From contig CAIKVT010000039.1 of NCBI GenBank assembly GCA_903830945.1, positions 1 to 64,000 of the forward strand: a stretch of 64,000 bases of DNA. Reading direction: 5' to 3'. Shown in pieces: positions 8,029 to 17,119 of this stretch. The position numbers were made by a program, and so were the translations under genes. The stretch's first letter is position 1. Each line of letters starts with the position of its first letter. The DNA is from an uncultured Elusimicrobia bacterium (GTDB lineage Bacteria > Elusimicrobiota > Elusimicrobia > UBA1565 > UBA9628). The notes under the pieces are model-generated. The model made no database searches and was not told the DNA's origin. It saw nothing but the letters and a program-made list of their open reading frames with translations.

Positions 8029-9143
8029 TTAAAGAAGTCTCGGACGGCTTGGCAGACTGAGTCTGCGGCGGACAGTTCCAATTCTGGATACATGGGTAGG
8101 GCCAGCGCCGTGCGGCAGGCTTCTTCTGTATGGGGCAGGGCCGTGGGCCGGGTCAGCACATCCTGATAGGCAGGTTGGCGGTGGGTCGGGATGGGGTAAT
8201 AGACTCCGTTGCCGATGCCGCGCGCGGTCAGGTGCTTGGCCAACTCGTCACGCCGGTCGCAGCGCACCACGAAGAGGTGGAAGGTGTGGACTGTGCCGGA
8301 GCGGCCCGGGTCGGGCAGGAAGATGGGCAGGCCCTGGAGGTTCTGGATGTAGCGCAGGGCTACAGTCCGGCGATTGGCGGTCCACTCGGCGAGATATCTG
8401 AGTTTGACCCGCAGGACTGCGGCTTGCAGTTCGTCGAGGCGGCAGTTTTGCCCCACGCGCACGTGGCGGTAGGCCGCCCCGCCCGTTTCACGGCCGCAGT
8501 TGCGCAGCTGGCGCACGGCTTCGGCTAGATCCGGGTCAATGACCGTGACCGCGCCGGCGTCACCAGCCGCGCCCAGGTTCTTGGAGGGGTAGAAGCTGAA
8601 GGCGCCCGCGTCGCCGATGGTGCCGACCGTGCGTCCTTTGTAGGTGGTTAGGTGCGCCTGGGCGCAGTCCTCCACTATATGCAGGCCTTTCTCCGCGGCC
8701 AGGGCGCAGAACGCGTCCATGTCCGCCGGGTAGCCGAAGAGGTGTACGGGGATGATGGCTTTGGTCTTGGGGCCCGCCGCGGCCGCGGCCGCGGCGGGGG
8801 CCATGGTCATGGTGACCGGATCGATGTCCACGAAGACCGGCACCGCGCCCAGAGCGGAAACCGCGGTGGCCGTGGCGATGAAGGTGAAGGAGGGGATGAG
8901 TACCTCGTCTCCTGGCTTTACGCCCACGGCTTCCAACGCGATGCGGATGGCGTCCGTGCCGTTGGACACGCCGATGGCGTGTTGGGCGCCCAGGGCCGCG
9001 GCGAACTCGACTTCAAACTGCTTGACCTCGGGGCCCAGGATGAAGGTTCCGGAGTCTACGACCCGCACCACCGCTTGGCGCAATTCCGGCGCGAGGCGTT
9101 CATGTTGGGTTTTGAGGCTCAGCAGCGGAATCGGCGTCGTCAT
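8025..9143 (-). CDS. DegT/DnrJ/EryC1/StrS sugar aminotransferase
   Basis: A 372-residue PLP-dependent nucleotide-sugar aminotransferase. The lysine that binds PLP is in SFYPSKNLG (about residue 185). The context SFYPSKNLGAAGDAG resembles C3 aminotransferases (WbpE, FdtB/QdtB, DesV) more than the H..K..T.GEGG form of C4 enzymes such as PglE. With the 4,6-dehydratase of the same operon it would make an amino-6-deoxy UDP-sugar, but a C3 amino product would also need a ketoisomerase or dehydrogenase that I do not see. The alanine-rich run near 8775-8800 is a GC-rich simple repeat. ATG at 9143 fits the family start; an ATG at 9182 would overlap the upstream gene. Confidence 0.85.
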   Translation of the reverse strand: MTTPIPLLSLKTQHERLAPELRQAVVRVVDSGTFILGPEVKQFEVEFAAALGAQHAIGVSNGTDAIRIALEAVGVKPGDEVLIPSFTFIATATAVSALGAVPVFVDIDPVTMTMAPAAAAAAAGPKTKAIIPVHLFGYPADMDAFCALAAEKGLHIVEDCAQAHLTTYKGRTVGTIGDAGAFSFYPSKNLGAAGDAGAVTVIDPDLAEAVRQLRNCGRETGGAAYRHVRVGQNCRLDELQAAVLRVKLRYLAEWTANRRTVALRYIQNLQGLPIFLPDPGRSGTVHTFHLFVVRCDRRDELAKHLTARGIGNGVYYPIPTHRQPAYQDVLTRPTALPHTEEACRTALALPMYPELELSAADSVCQAVRDFFK

Positions 9144-9151
9144 GGTCTGTT

Positions 9152-11260
9152 TCAATGATCCTCCGGTGTGTCTGCGATCCAAAGCCTTTGCTCGTCGAGA
9201 TGCAAAGGTCTGAGTTGGATTTTATAAGGCTGATAAGGTATTCGAGGGGCCAGAGAGCGCTGCCACGCGATGCGGCGGACCCAGGGCAGGGATATCCCAA
9301 TCAAGCGTAAGCGCTCCATCCGCAGGCGGAGCATCTGCCCGTCCATGCTCGGCCGCAGCGCTGCCTCGGCCCAGGCGTGGCGTCGGCCCAGGCGCAGAAC
9401 GACTGTACCGTCGGCGACTCCGACGCTCAGCGGCAGCCGACTGCGCTGCGACAGGGCACGGCTTGCTTCGTCCCAGCGCAGCTGTGCCGCGGTCAGGGTC
9501 ACGGTGCCTAGGGAGAGCACGTAGACGCGGCCGGCATCCTCGATGAGCCGCGCTCCCGCCAGGCGCAAGCGCACGCCGCGTACGGGCGCGGCCAGCTTGG
9601 CCAAGGTGATGGTGGCGATGGAGACTTCGTAGTCCGATCCGCCTTGCCAGGTGAACCTGATATCCTCAAGCCGGGCGCTTCTGACCTGCATGGAGGCGAA
9701 CCGGCGTTCACCCTTGACAGGGGCCAAGTCGCGGCGGGCTTGGAAGAGCACGGCCTCGGACCCGTCCGGCAGCGGCCAGCGTTTGGCCTCACTGAATGCG
9801 CGGGTGAAGAGCTTGGAGCCGTCGAGGGCATCTTTGATTAGCTGGAGCGTCCGGTCCGAGAGGAATTCACCCGGGGCTCCGGACTTGGCCAGGACGAAGT
9901 CGGCCCACTCCGGGATATCCGATTGCTGGCAACCGACATAGATATCCGGGATGCCCCGGTGACGCAGGAGCCAGCCGTAGGTGTCGGAATTGAGGTCGCG
10001 ATGATTGACCAGGAGGCACAGGTCGGTCAGGGGCCGTGACCTGTCGCGCCGTAGCGATACTTCGCGCAGGATGTCGTTCTCATGCCAATCCGCAGGCTGG
10101 GGCCCGGCGATCTGGCGGGCGTGCCACAGCGCGGTTGCGGCGGCCGCTGCCAGGGCGGGAAGCGGGAGCCCGGCCGCGCCCAGGGACGTCACCGCCGCGG
10201 TGGCGGGCAGGACGTAACGTTCGGTCTTGGTGGGCACGAAGGTGATGACGGCATAGGATAAGAAGAACCAGGCCGCGATCCAGGCGCGGCCGGTACGAAG
10301 CAAGGCGGGGGGCAGGCCGGGCGTTGACATCTCCCGAAAGATCGGTAGGTCCGGGCGCGGTGGCTGCCGGCGGCTCCAGGCTAAGGCGCAGGTTGTGCCG
10401 ACGATCAGCAGGAGGAAGCCTGGCCAAGAGAAGCACTGGATCCAGAAGGTCGGGTAGCACCACCAGTTCGCTAGGGTCCACGCCGTGGGCGCTCCCTGGC
10501 CGCGGCCTATATTGATGGAATCCCAGATGCGAGGCAGCATCTGCATCCCGTTGAGAAGATACCAGGGTAAGGCTATCATTGCGGCGGCGGCCGTGGCATT
10601 GCGCAGATTGTGGCGGCGCGCGGCGTCGGACCAGCCGGCGCACCATGCGGGCAGGAGGAAGATGAGGGCGCTCCATTTGGAGTCCAAGGCTAGGCCCGCG
10701 CAAAGGCCCACGCCCCAGGACCAGCGCGGACGCTGGTAGAGGTGGGAGTGCAGGAGCAGCGCGTAGGCCAGGCTTATCCAGGCTGTCACGGCCAGGTCCG
10801 TGAAAGCCTCGCGGTAGAGGGGCAGCAGGCCGGGGGACAGTCCGGTCATGAGCAGGGCCGCGGCCGCGGCCCAGGCCCCGCCCAGTTCCCAGGCGATCCA
10901 GCCTGTGCAGAGGATGAGTATCAGCAGGTAGCACAGGTTGAGCCAGACGACCGCGCGGTGCGGTGCATCGGCGGAGAGGACCGTGGTCAGCGTGTAGTGA
11001 TAGAATGGCGGGTAGGTCGGGCGGCCCGGCCGGGGTCGGGTCAAGAGGAGGTCGAGCCAGCGGCCGTCGTGCCAGGCCTCGCGGTAGTCCTGGGCCGTGC
11101 TGAGGTGGACGGCAGGGTCCCAACCTGAGGGCTGCCGGTCCTGCTGTGCCCAGCGTCGCGCCAGGTTGATATGGACGGCGCAGATGGCGTAAGCCAGGAT
11201 GCCAAGCAGGACGGATCCTCTGGAAATCTTGTTCAGGAGGCGGCTGAAAGGAGCCTTCAG
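9152..11260 (-). CDS. GT-C (ArnT/PMT-like) membrane glycosyltransferase
   Basis: About 702 residues. The N-terminal half has many membrane helices and a first loop with GWDPAVHL, reminiscent of the Asp-containing loop of ArnT/PMT (GT39/GT83) enzymes that use polyprenyl-phosphate sugars in the periplasm. The C-terminal ~300 residues are soluble and partly beta-rich. The start is unusual: the only ATG of the frame (11404) lies 147 bp inside the upstream gene, and no GTG or TTG occurs near the junction. Translation may begin at CTG 11260 or ATA 11263, in ATACTGA overlapping the upstream stop and preceded by AAGGGGG. Fourth position of nothing clearer than a sugar transferase to the glycan or lipid A; substrate unknown. 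Confidence 0.65.
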   Translation of the reverse strand: MKAPFSRLLNKISRGSVLLGILAYAICAVHINLARRWAQQDRQPSGWDPAVHLSTAQDYREAWHDGRWLDLLLTRPRPGRPTYPPFYHYTLTTVLSADAPHRAVVWLNLCYLLILILCTGWIAWELGGAWAAAAALLMTGLSPGLLPLYREAFTDLAVTAWISLAYALLLHSHLYQRPRWSWGVGLCAGLALDSKWSALIFLLPAWCAGWSDAARRHNLRNATAAAAMIALPWYLLNGMQMLPRIWDSINIGRGQGAPTAWTLANWWCYPTFWIQCFSWPGFLLLIVGTTCALAWSRRQPPRPDLPIFREMSTPGLPPALLRTGRAWIAAWFFLSYAVITFVPTKTERYVLPATAAVTSLGAAGLPLPALAAAAATALWHARQIAGPQPADWHENDILREVSLRRDRSRPLTDLCLLVNHRDLNSDTYGWLLRHRGIPDIYVGCQQSDIPEWADFVLAKSGAPGEFLSDRTLQLIKDALDGSKLFTRAFSEAKRWPLPDGSEAVLFQARRDLAPVKGERRFASMQVRSARLEDIRFTWQGGSDYEVSIATITLAKLAAPVRGVRLRLAGARLIEDAGRVYVLSLGTVTLTAAQLRWDEASRALSQRSRLPLSVGVADGTVVLRLGRRHAWAEAALRPSMDGQMLRLRMERLRLIGISLPWVRRIAWQRSLAPRIPYQPYKIQLRPLHLDEQRLWIADTPEDH

Positions 11261-12675
11261 TATGCCCCCTTGGTCGAAAGCATGGTCGGGATGGTCTTCA
11301 GGATGATCTCGAGGTCGAGTCCCAGGGACCAGTGTTCGATGTAGAACATGTCCAGGCCGAAGCGCTGCGCGCTGGAGACGTCGGAGCGCCCCGAGACCTG
11401 CCATAGACCGGTGATGCCGGGGAGCGTGTTCATGCGTTTGAGAGCGGTCTGGCCGAACTTCCCCGAGAGTTTCTCCAGCTCTCCGGTGGCCACGGCCAGC
11501 GGCCGGGGCCCGACCACGCTCATCTCGCCGGCGAGTACGTTGATGAACTGTGGGAACTCGTCTAAAGAGAAGCGTCGCAGCCAGCGGCCCACACGGGTGA
11601 TGCGCGGGTCGTCCTTGACTTTAAAGAAGGCACCCTCGTGTCTGTTGAGGGCTTGGACCGCGGCGATCTGGGATTCCGCGTCGTAGACCATGGTGCGGAA
11701 TTTGAAGGCATCGAAGATTCGGCCTTTGTAGCCGTAGCGTTTCTGCTGATAGAGCGCCGGCCCCGGGGAATCCAGCCGGATGAGCAGGACCGTCAGAAGC
11801 CAGGGTAGGCCTGTGACCAAAAAGACCAGGAAGCAGAAGCATAGGTCGAAGATCCGTTTGGCCGCGAAGTTGGCCGCGGTTAGGGAAGCATGCTGGATGC
11901 GGTAAGCGGGAAGCCCCAGGCTCTCGTCGAGCTGGACCTCGCCGAGGCGCAGTTCCAGGAGGTCGGGCAGCATCTTAAAGGCCGTGTCGTGCGCGTCACA
12001 GAGCTCTGCCGCTTCGAGGATCCGGGTATGGGATATGGACGATTTGCAGAGGATCAGCTCGGAGAAGGGCCGGCCGGCCAGGAGCTTTTCGAGTTGGTCC
12101 CGGTCCGGTAGTTCCTGGACTTCGTGGATGCCGGCTTCGGGATGGCGCCGCCGGATGCTCTCCTTGACCAGCTCGGCCACAGGTCCGCCGCCCACCAGAA
12201 GCGCGGACCGGGCATCCTCGAGCCGGGACACCCAGGCGTCCACCCATAGGATCAGGGTCTGGCTCAGGCAGACCAGGACCACGGAGATCGGCAGGACCAT
12301 GGCGAGCATCATGCGCGAGTATTCGAGCCTGGAATAGATATAGGAGGCGGCCAGGGCCGCGACCGTGGCTAGGGTGCAGTCCTTGACGATCTTCAGGAAC
12401 CGGTCCGCCCCGCTCATCCAGGTCGCGCCGTAGAGCCGGGAGGAGTATCCCAGGAGTATGAGCCACAGCGGCAGCACGGCGTAGAGGAGGTTGCCGTACA
12501 GCGCCCACCCTGGTATGACGCCGGTGATTGGGAAAGCGGCAACCCAACGCTCGGACTCGAAGCGCCAGAGATAGGCCAGCCGGTAGGCGGCGGTCACGGC
12601 CGCGGCATCCAGGCAGAGGTGGAGGGCCGTGCGCAGGGCGCCGCGCATCCAGGGCGGCAGACGCAGCAACGCCAT
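11257..12675 (-). CDS. WbaP/WcaJ-type undecaprenyl-phosphate sugar-1-phosphate transferase
   Basis: A 472-residue polyisoprenyl-phosphate hexose-1-phosphate transferase that starts glycan assembly by moving a sugar-1-phosphate to undecaprenyl phosphate. It has several N-terminal membrane helices, a degenerate nucleotide-binding (CoA-binding-like) middle domain (SALLVGGG near residue 170) and the catalytic C-terminal domain: the KFRTM motif near 325, DPRITRVGRWLRRFSLDEFPQ near 360 and MSVVGPRP near 385, GITGLWQVSGR near 425. The start overlaps the previous stop as TAATG. Being adjacent to the 4,6-dehydratase suggests a 6-deoxy-HexNAc-derived donor. It is one of two initiating enzymes in the window. 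Confidence 0.9.
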   Translation of the reverse strand: MALLRLPPWMRGALRTALHLCLDAAAVTAAYRLAYLWRFESERWVAAFPITGVIPGWALYGNLLYAVLPLWLILLGYSSRLYGATWMSGADRFLKIVKDCTLATVAALAASYIYSRLEYSRMMLAMVLPISVVLVCLSQTLILWVDAWVSRLEDARSALLVGGGPVAELVKESIRRRHPEAGIHEVQELPDRDQLEKLLAGRPFSELILCKSSISHTRILEAAELCDAHDTAFKMLPDLLELRLGEVQLDESLGLPAYRIQHASLTAANFAAKRIFDLCFCFLVFLVTGLPWLLTVLLIRLDSPGPALYQQKRYGYKGRIFDAFKFRTMVYDAESQIAAVQALNRHEGAFFKVKDDPRITRVGRWLRRFSLDEFPQFINVLAGEMSVVGPRPLAVATGELEKLSGKFGQTALKRMNTLPGITGLWQVSGRSDVSSAQRFGLDMFYIEHWSLGLDLEIILKTIPTMLSTKGAY

Positions 12676-14540
12676 TATCGCGGGCCGCCTGCGGCGGGGT
12701 CGGCTTTATAGAAATGCACGAGGCTCTTCATCTTGCTAAGTAGGGGCGCGGGGTCGGGCTGAGTGCAAAGCTCCTGGAGTTCCTTGATCGTGCCGCGCAT
12801 GATGGCCAGGTCGGCTTCCTCGGGCACGGCGGCGAAGATGTCGGGATGACCGGTGTCGCGGCGCACGTCGTTGTCGCGGAATATTTCCTCGAAGAGCTTC
12901 TCCCCCGGCCGTAGGCCCGAAAACACGACTTTAATGTCTCGACCTGGTTCGAGGCCCGATAGCAGGATGAGGTTGCGCGCGATGTCGACTACTTTGATTG
13001 GTTCGCCCATATTAAGCACGAAGATCTCACCGCCTCCGCCCAGTGCGCAGGCCTGCAGGATGAGGTGCACCGCCTCCTCCGTGGTCATGAAGTAGCGGGT
13101 CACCTCGGGGTGCGTGACGGTCACAGGCCCGCCTTGGGCGATCTGCTCCTTGAATATGTTGATGGCGCTGCCGGAACTGCCCAGCACGTTGCCGAAGCGC
13201 ACGGACATGAACTTCGTCTGCGATGTGCCGGAGAAGGCGCGGATGACCATCTCGCCCAGGCGCTTGGAGGCGCCCATGACGTTGGCTGGCCGCACCGCCT
13301 TGTCCGTGGAGATGTAGAGGAAACGTTCCACGCCGTGCTTGACCGCTTTCTCGGCCAGGAGGTGGGTATTGAGGGTGTTATTCTTGACCGCCTCCTGGGC
13401 ATTGGACTCCATGAGCGGGACGTGCTTGTGCGCCGCGGCATGGAAGACCAGCTGGGGTTTGTGCGTCTGAAAAATGTTCTCCAGCAGGATGTCGTCTCCG
13501 GCGTCGCCCGCCACGGGGATGTGCACGGCTGGGGAGCGCCCGGCGGAGAGTTCGCGGTCGATATAGAAAAGGGCGGTGTTGTGGTTCTCCAGGAGCAGCA
13601 GTTTTGCCGGCTTGAAGCGCATGATTTGGCGGCAGAGCTCGGATCCGATGGTGCCGCCGGCTCCGGTCACCAGAATGACCTTTCCCGTCAGGATGTGTCT
13701 GGCGGTATCTAGGTCCGTGTGCACGGGCTTGCGCTGGAGAAGGTCGGAGAGTTCGATCTTTCGGATGCCGCGATGGCGCGCGGGATCGGCGCGCAGGGTC
13801 TCCTCGATGGTTGGGACGGTCCTGAACTGCATTTTGGCGCCGCCGTGGTCCTTGCAGAGCTCCATGAGGTCTCGGATGACCCCGCCACGGGACTGGTTGA
13901 TGGCTATGACGATCTCGTCGATGCGGTGTTTGGCGATGAGCCGGGGCAGGTCCTGGCGGCCCCCGAGTATGGGCACGCCGTGGATGCGGTGATTCCACTT
14001 GGCTTTCTCGTCGTCTATGAGGCCTACAAGTCGGTGTGTGTGCCGCTTGCGTTTTTGCATATCGCGCACGATGCTTTCGCCCAGGTCGCCGGCTCCGAAG
14101 ATGAGCAGGCGCGGCAGGTCCTTTGTGTCGCCCTGGCTGCGCCATTCGCGCGTGAGGCGGATGCTGAACCTGATGAGGCCGACCAAGGCGATGGCGATGA
14201 TGGGGTCGATGATGAGCACCGAGCGGGGCAGGCCCGTATGGGGCACGAAGAACAACATGGCGACGATGACGATCTGGCTGGCCCCCATGGCTTTGAAGAG
14301 GGTGGTGAGGTCCGAGATGCTGGCATAGCGCCAGAGCCCTTGGTAGGCGCCGAAGTAGAGGAGCGCGGCGGTGCGCGCCACGAGTATCAGCCCAATGGCA
14401 TGGCCGCAGGCGCTCCAGCCCCAAAGCGGGACCTGGAAATCGAATCGGAGGAGGAAGGCCGCGCAAAAAGACGCGGCGAAAGCCGCCGCGTCCAGGCTCG
14501 CGACCGCTACGCGCCGGTAAAGCGCGGTATTCTTTCCCAT
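12675..14540 (-). CDS. WbpM/FlaA1/CapD-family UDP-HexNAc 4,6-dehydratase
   Basis: A 621-residue membrane-anchored dehydratase of the long WbpM/PglF type that converts UDP-GlcNAc to a 4-keto-6-deoxy sugar. Four N-terminal membrane helices (residues ~10-150) are followed by a first nucleotide-binding domain (LLIFGAGDLGESI) and the SDR domain with TGAGGTIGSELC, STDKA and the Ser-Met-Lys type active site in NVMGASK. The start ATG at 14540 has no Shine-Dalgarno but an extended -10 (TGATACAAT) 7 nt upstream; MCRM at 14549 is the alternative. It heads the minus-strand operon and may also feed the WbpV-like reductase at 21572. Confidence 0.9.
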   Translation of the reverse strand: MGKNTALYRRVAVASLDAAAFAASFCAAFLLRFDFQVPLWGWSACGHAIGLILVARTAALLYFGAYQGLWRYASISDLTTLFKAMGASQIVIVAMLFFVPHTGLPRSVLIIDPIIAIALVGLIRFSIRLTREWRSQGDTKDLPRLLIFGAGDLGESIVRDMQKRKRHTHRLVGLIDDEKAKWNHRIHGVPILGGRQDLPRLIAKHRIDEIVIAINQSRGGVIRDLMELCKDHGGAKMQFRTVPTIEETLRADPARHRGIRKIELSDLLQRKPVHTDLDTARHILTGKVILVTGAGGTIGSELCRQIMRFKPAKLLLLENHNTALFYIDRELSAGRSPAVHIPVAGDAGDDILLENIFQTHKPQLVFHAAAHKHVPLMESNAQEAVKNNTLNTHLLAEKAVKHGVERFLYISTDKAVRPANVMGASKRLGEMVIRAFSGTSQTKFMSVRFGNVLGSSGSAINIFKEQIAQGGPVTVTHPEVTRYFMTTEEAVHLILQACALGGGGEIFVLNMGEPIKVVDIARNLILLSGLEPGRDIKVVFSGLRPGEKLFEEIFRDNDVRRDTGHPDIFAAVPEEADLAIMRGTIKELQELCTQPDPAPLLSKMKSLVHFYKADPAAGGPR

Positions 14541-14547
14541 GCGGCAC

Positions 14548-14553
14548 ATTGTA
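14548..14553 (-). promoter_or_regulatory. Extended -10 promoter close to the start codon
   Basis: On the minus strand TGA-TACAAT ends 7 nt before the ATG at 14540. That spacing leaves essentially no untranslated leader. It is one of seven similar arrangements in the window. Confidence 0.5.
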
Positions 14554-14745
14554 TCAAAGATGAATATCGGTCGGCGCTTTTGATCCGGGACTAGGGATAA
14601 GCCCTTATTGCACGACAGGGCATGGATCGAGTCGCAGTGGGAGATCGGCCGTTTGCGGGCCAAGCTCTCTGTCAGCCCCTTATGGACCAATGGCGGAGAT
14701 GATCCGAGCGCCATATTGGTCGTTCAGCGAGACAAAAGAGGCTTT

Positions 14746-14889
14746 CAACATCAATATCTTTATTTTGGAGGCTATCCCGGTTGCGCGGAGCTCGTCGCGT
14801 ATGAGGATCGCTGGCGACGGTATCTGCAGGACTCCTTGGTCGAGACGACCCTATCCAGGGATATCTTAGCCCGTCGAAAAATGGATCAA
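14746..14889 (+). pseudogene. Internal fragment of an AAA ATPase (DUF4143 type)
   Basis: About 48 codons read QHQYLYFGGYPGCAELV ... RWRRYLQDSLVETTLSRDIL. This is the typical stretch after the AAA domain in bacterial ATP-binding proteins of the AAA_14/DUF4143 family (YxxFGGYPG, then DSLIE..ISRDIL). The Walker motifs and the C-terminal domain are absent on either side. It is not derived from the intact gene at 19648, whose equivalent region (SAGGFPELPG, DKILTQDIALR) is clearly different. Confidence 0.7.
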
Positions 14890-14926
14890 TCCGTAAACCG
14901 CGCCTCGTCCATATTCCGGATAAGTT

Positions 14927-14932
14927 ATAATC
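14927..14932 (+). promoter_or_regulatory. Candidate -10 for the L-amino-sugar operon
   Basis: TATAAT lies 51 nt upstream of the ATG at 14984. No good -35 is seen at 17 bp. Confidence 0.35.
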
Positions 14933-14983
14933 GTATCGCGTCGCGCAACAGTCGCATTCGGGACTGCCGCGATGACTTTTTCC

Positions 14984-16219
14984 ATGCGGATCATATTGCT
15001 CAGCCAGTGGTTCGCCCCGGAGCCGGCGGCCAGGGTTAACGCCCTAGCTGCGGAGCTTTCCAATAAGGGCCATTCGGTAACGGTTCTGACCGGCTATCCC
15101 AATTACCCACAGGGCCGTCTTTATCTTGGCTACAAGATGCGGCTGTGGTCCTGGGAGGACCATGGCAAGTTTCGCGTGCTCCGAATGGCGCTTTATCCCG
15201 ACCATAGCCGCTCTCCTATCAAGAGGTCTTTGAATTATCTTAGCTTCTGGGCGAGCGTCATGGCGTTGGGGCCCTGGCTCTGCGGCCGAGCCGATGTGGT
15301 CTGGGCATTCACCATGCACGCTGGCCTGCCGGCGCTTTGGCTGCGCTGGCTGCGGCGCTTGCCTTTTGTCATAGACGTGGCGGATGTGTGGCCCGAGACC
15401 CTTGCGGAGACCGGGATGGTGAGGCCGGGGCTGCTTCTGTGCGCGGCGGGCGCTTACTGCCGTTTGGTCTACAAGCAGGCCAGCTTTGTGACGGTGCAGA
15501 GCCAGGGCTTTCGCGATAACCTCCTAAGCAAGGGGGTCTCGGCTGAGAAGATCGTGGTAGTCGAGAACATGGCTGACGACGCCATCTATCATCCGCAGGA
15601 GCCGGATTCGGAGTTCGGCCGGGCCCATGGCCTTTTGGGTAGGTTCAATGTAATCTTCGCAGGCGCCATGGGCTTGGCCCAAGGCCTGCCCACGCTCATT
15701 GCCGCGGCCTCCAAGTTGAAGGAAATCGTTGACATCCAATTCGTCCTGGTGGGAGAGGGCTCTTGCATCGACGATGCCAAGGCCATGGCGCGCCGCCTAT
15801 GCCTGGAGAATATCCGATTCGTGCCGCACCAGCCGGCTTTGCTCATGCCCAAGTTCTTTGCCCACGCCGGCGCCCTGCTCGTGCATCTTAAGCGCAGTCC
15901 GCTCTTCAGCATCACGGTGCCGGCCAAGACTCAGGTTTATCTGGCCTCGCAACGACCCATCATAATGGCCGTGGCGGGCGAAGGGACTGAGCTCATTGAG
16001 CGCAACGGCTGTGGCTTGACCTGCCTTCCGGAGGACCCCGACGCTTTGGCCGCGGCCATCAAGGACTTGTACAGTCAGAGCCCAGAGCAACGGGCCGCTC
16101 TGGGGAAGGCGGGCCGGGCCCTGTATTTACAGCGGTTCACGAAGCGGGCCATGGTGGATCGGACGGAGTCCGTGCTGGCCGCCGCGGCCGAAGGCCGCGT
16201 CAGGGTTGAAAAGACTTGA
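14984..16219 (+). CDS. WbuB-like glycosyltransferase family 4
   Basis: A 411-residue GT-B glycosyltransferase of the WcaI/WbuB type. It opens MRIILLSQWFAPEPAAR, has TGYPNYPQG near residue 46, DVADVWPET near 130, and a C-domain with FAGAMGLAQGL near 225 and LVGEGS near 255. WbuB of E. coli transfers N-acetyl-L-fucosamine and its gene sits beside fnlABC. Here the next three genes are an equivalent UDP-L-HexNAc pathway, so transfer of L-FucNAc or L-QuiNAc is a reasonable inference. An ATG four codons upstream (14972) is the alternative start. Confidence 0.88.
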   Translation: MRIILLSQWFAPEPAARVNALAAELSNKGHSVTVLTGYPNYPQGRLYLGYKMRLWSWEDHGKFRVLRMALYPDHSRSPIKRSLNYLSFWASVMALGPWLCGRADVVWAFTMHAGLPALWLRWLRRLPFVIDVADVWPETLAETGMVRPGLLLCAAGAYCRLVYKQASFVTVQSQGFRDNLLSKGVSAEKIVVVENMADDAIYHPQEPDSEFGRAHGLLGRFNVIFAGAMGLAQGLPTLIAAASKLKEIVDIQFVLVGEGSCIDDAKAMARRLCLENIRFVPHQPALLMPKFFAHAGALLVHLKRSPLFSITVPAKTQVYLASQRPIIMAVAGEGTELIERNGCGLTCLPEDPDALAAAIKDLYSQSPEQRAALGKAGRALYLQRFTKRAMVDRTESVLAAAAEGRVRVEKT

Positions 16220-16234
16220 AGGTCATCTTAGTGA

Positions 16235-16240
16235 TAGAAT
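16235..16240 (+). promoter_or_regulatory. Extended -10 promoter close to the start codon
   Basis: TGA-TAGAAT ends 9 nt before the ATG at 16250, in the 30-nt gap after the previous gene. It could give an almost leaderless transcript for the three sugar-nucleotide genes. No Shine-Dalgarno is present there. Confidence 0.45.
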
Positions 16241-16249
16241 GAGTTTCTA

Positions 16250-17119
16250 ATGAGAATTTTGATTCTGGGCGGAGACGGCATGCTGGGCCATCAGCTCCTC
16301 AAGCAGCTGCGGCCGCGCCATGACGTTCGAGTCACTTTGCGCCAAGAATTGCCAGCCTACGAGAGATTTGGCTTGTTTTCCCAGGAGAATGCCTACGGAT
16401 GCCTGGACCTGCATTCTTTGGACCGGCTCGAAGACGTGTTCTCCAGCTTCAAGCCCCAGGCCGTGATCAACGGGACCGGGATCGTCAAGCAGCGGGATAT
16501 GGCCAAGCAGAGCATCCCCACTTTGGAGATCAACGCCCTGCTGCCTCACCGTCTAGCCATGCTGTGCAAGACTGCGGGATGCCGACTCATCCAACTGAGC
16601 AGCGATTGCGTTTTCTCGGGCCGCAAGGGTCGGTACCTGGAGACCGACGCTTCGGATGCCGAGGACCTTTACGGTCGGAGCAAGTTCCTGGGAGAGTTGG
16701 GCGGGATGGGAGAGGAGCATTGTCTGACACTTCGGACTTCCAGCATCGGCCCTGAACTATCCCACAAAACCGGGCTGTTCGAATGGTTCCGGGCCCAGTC
16801 CGGGACTATTCGGGGCTTCACCAAGGCCATCTATTCCGGTCTGACGACCATCGAGATGGGCCGCGTCGTGGAGCGCATGCTGGTGTCCCATCCTGCCGCG
16901 AGCGGCCTCTACCACGTTTCCAGCGAGCCCATTGATAAATTCTCATTATTGGTCCTGCTTCGGAGGAAGTCGGGCAAGAAGATCGAGATCGTGCCGGATG
17001 CGTCCTTCGTCTGCGACCGGAGCCTCGACTCCTTGCGGTTTCGCAAAGAATTCAACTACATTCCGCCGACCTGGGACGCGATGGCGGACGAACTCTGTGT
17101 GGACATGAGGCAAGCATGA
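16250..17119 (+). CDS. RmlD-like UDP-4-keto-6-deoxy-L-HexNAc reductase (WbvR type)
   Basis: A 289-residue SDR-type NAD(P)H reductase of the dTDP-4-dehydrorhamnose reductase family, with GGDGMLGHQLL at the N-terminus, SSDCVFSG near residue 120 and the catalytic YGRSK near 140. It lies between WbuB-like GT and a CapE-like dehydratase/epimerase and precedes a CapG-like 2-epimerase. CapF/FnlB of the L-FucNAc route is ~370 aa with a C-terminal cupin. This protein has no cupin and is RmlD-sized, like WbvR of the V. cholerae O37 UDP-L-QuiNAc route. I therefore favour reduction toward L-RhaNAc, then L-QuiNAc. The stop overlaps the next start as ATGA. Confidence 0.82.
   Translation: MRILILGGDGMLGHQLLKQLRPRHDVRVTLRQELPAYERFGLFSQENAYGCLDLHSLDRLEDVFSSFKPQAVINGTGIVKQRDMAKQSIPTLEINALLPHRLAMLCKTAGCRLIQLSSDCVFSGRKGRYLETDASDAEDLYGRSKFLGELGGMGEEHCLTLRTSSIGPELSHKTGLFEWFRAQSGTIRGFTKAIYSGLTTIEMGRVVERMLVSHPAASGLYHVSSEPIDKFSLLVLLRRKSGKKIEIVPDASFVCDRSLDSLRFRKEFNYIPPTWDAMADELCVDMRQA

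Larger units (their letters stand above)
14541..14983. other. Divergent intergenic interval with relic
   Basis: About 440 bases between divergent genes. It holds the -10 of the minus operon, a relic of an AAA ATPase at 14746-14889 and a TATAAT at 14927-14932 that could drive the plus-strand genes. No intact gene is seen; the 143-residue frame covering the relic has no start or end resembling its family. Confidence 0.5.

Noticed and set aside
8770-8800. GCGGCC simple repeat as a regulatory or mobile feature
   Set aside because: It encodes an alanine run in the aminotransferase and looks like ordinary GC-rich codon repetition.
9270-14594. Long plus-strand frames opposite the minus-strand operon (8652, 13065, 13719 and others)
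   Set aside because: High GC makes antisense frames long. They have no family motifs, while the minus-strand frames carry complete domains with coupled starts and stops.
14608-15039. 143-residue plus-strand frame as a real gene
   Set aside because: Only its middle matches an ATPase family fragment; the ends are unlike anything and it runs into the next glycosyltransferase in another frame.
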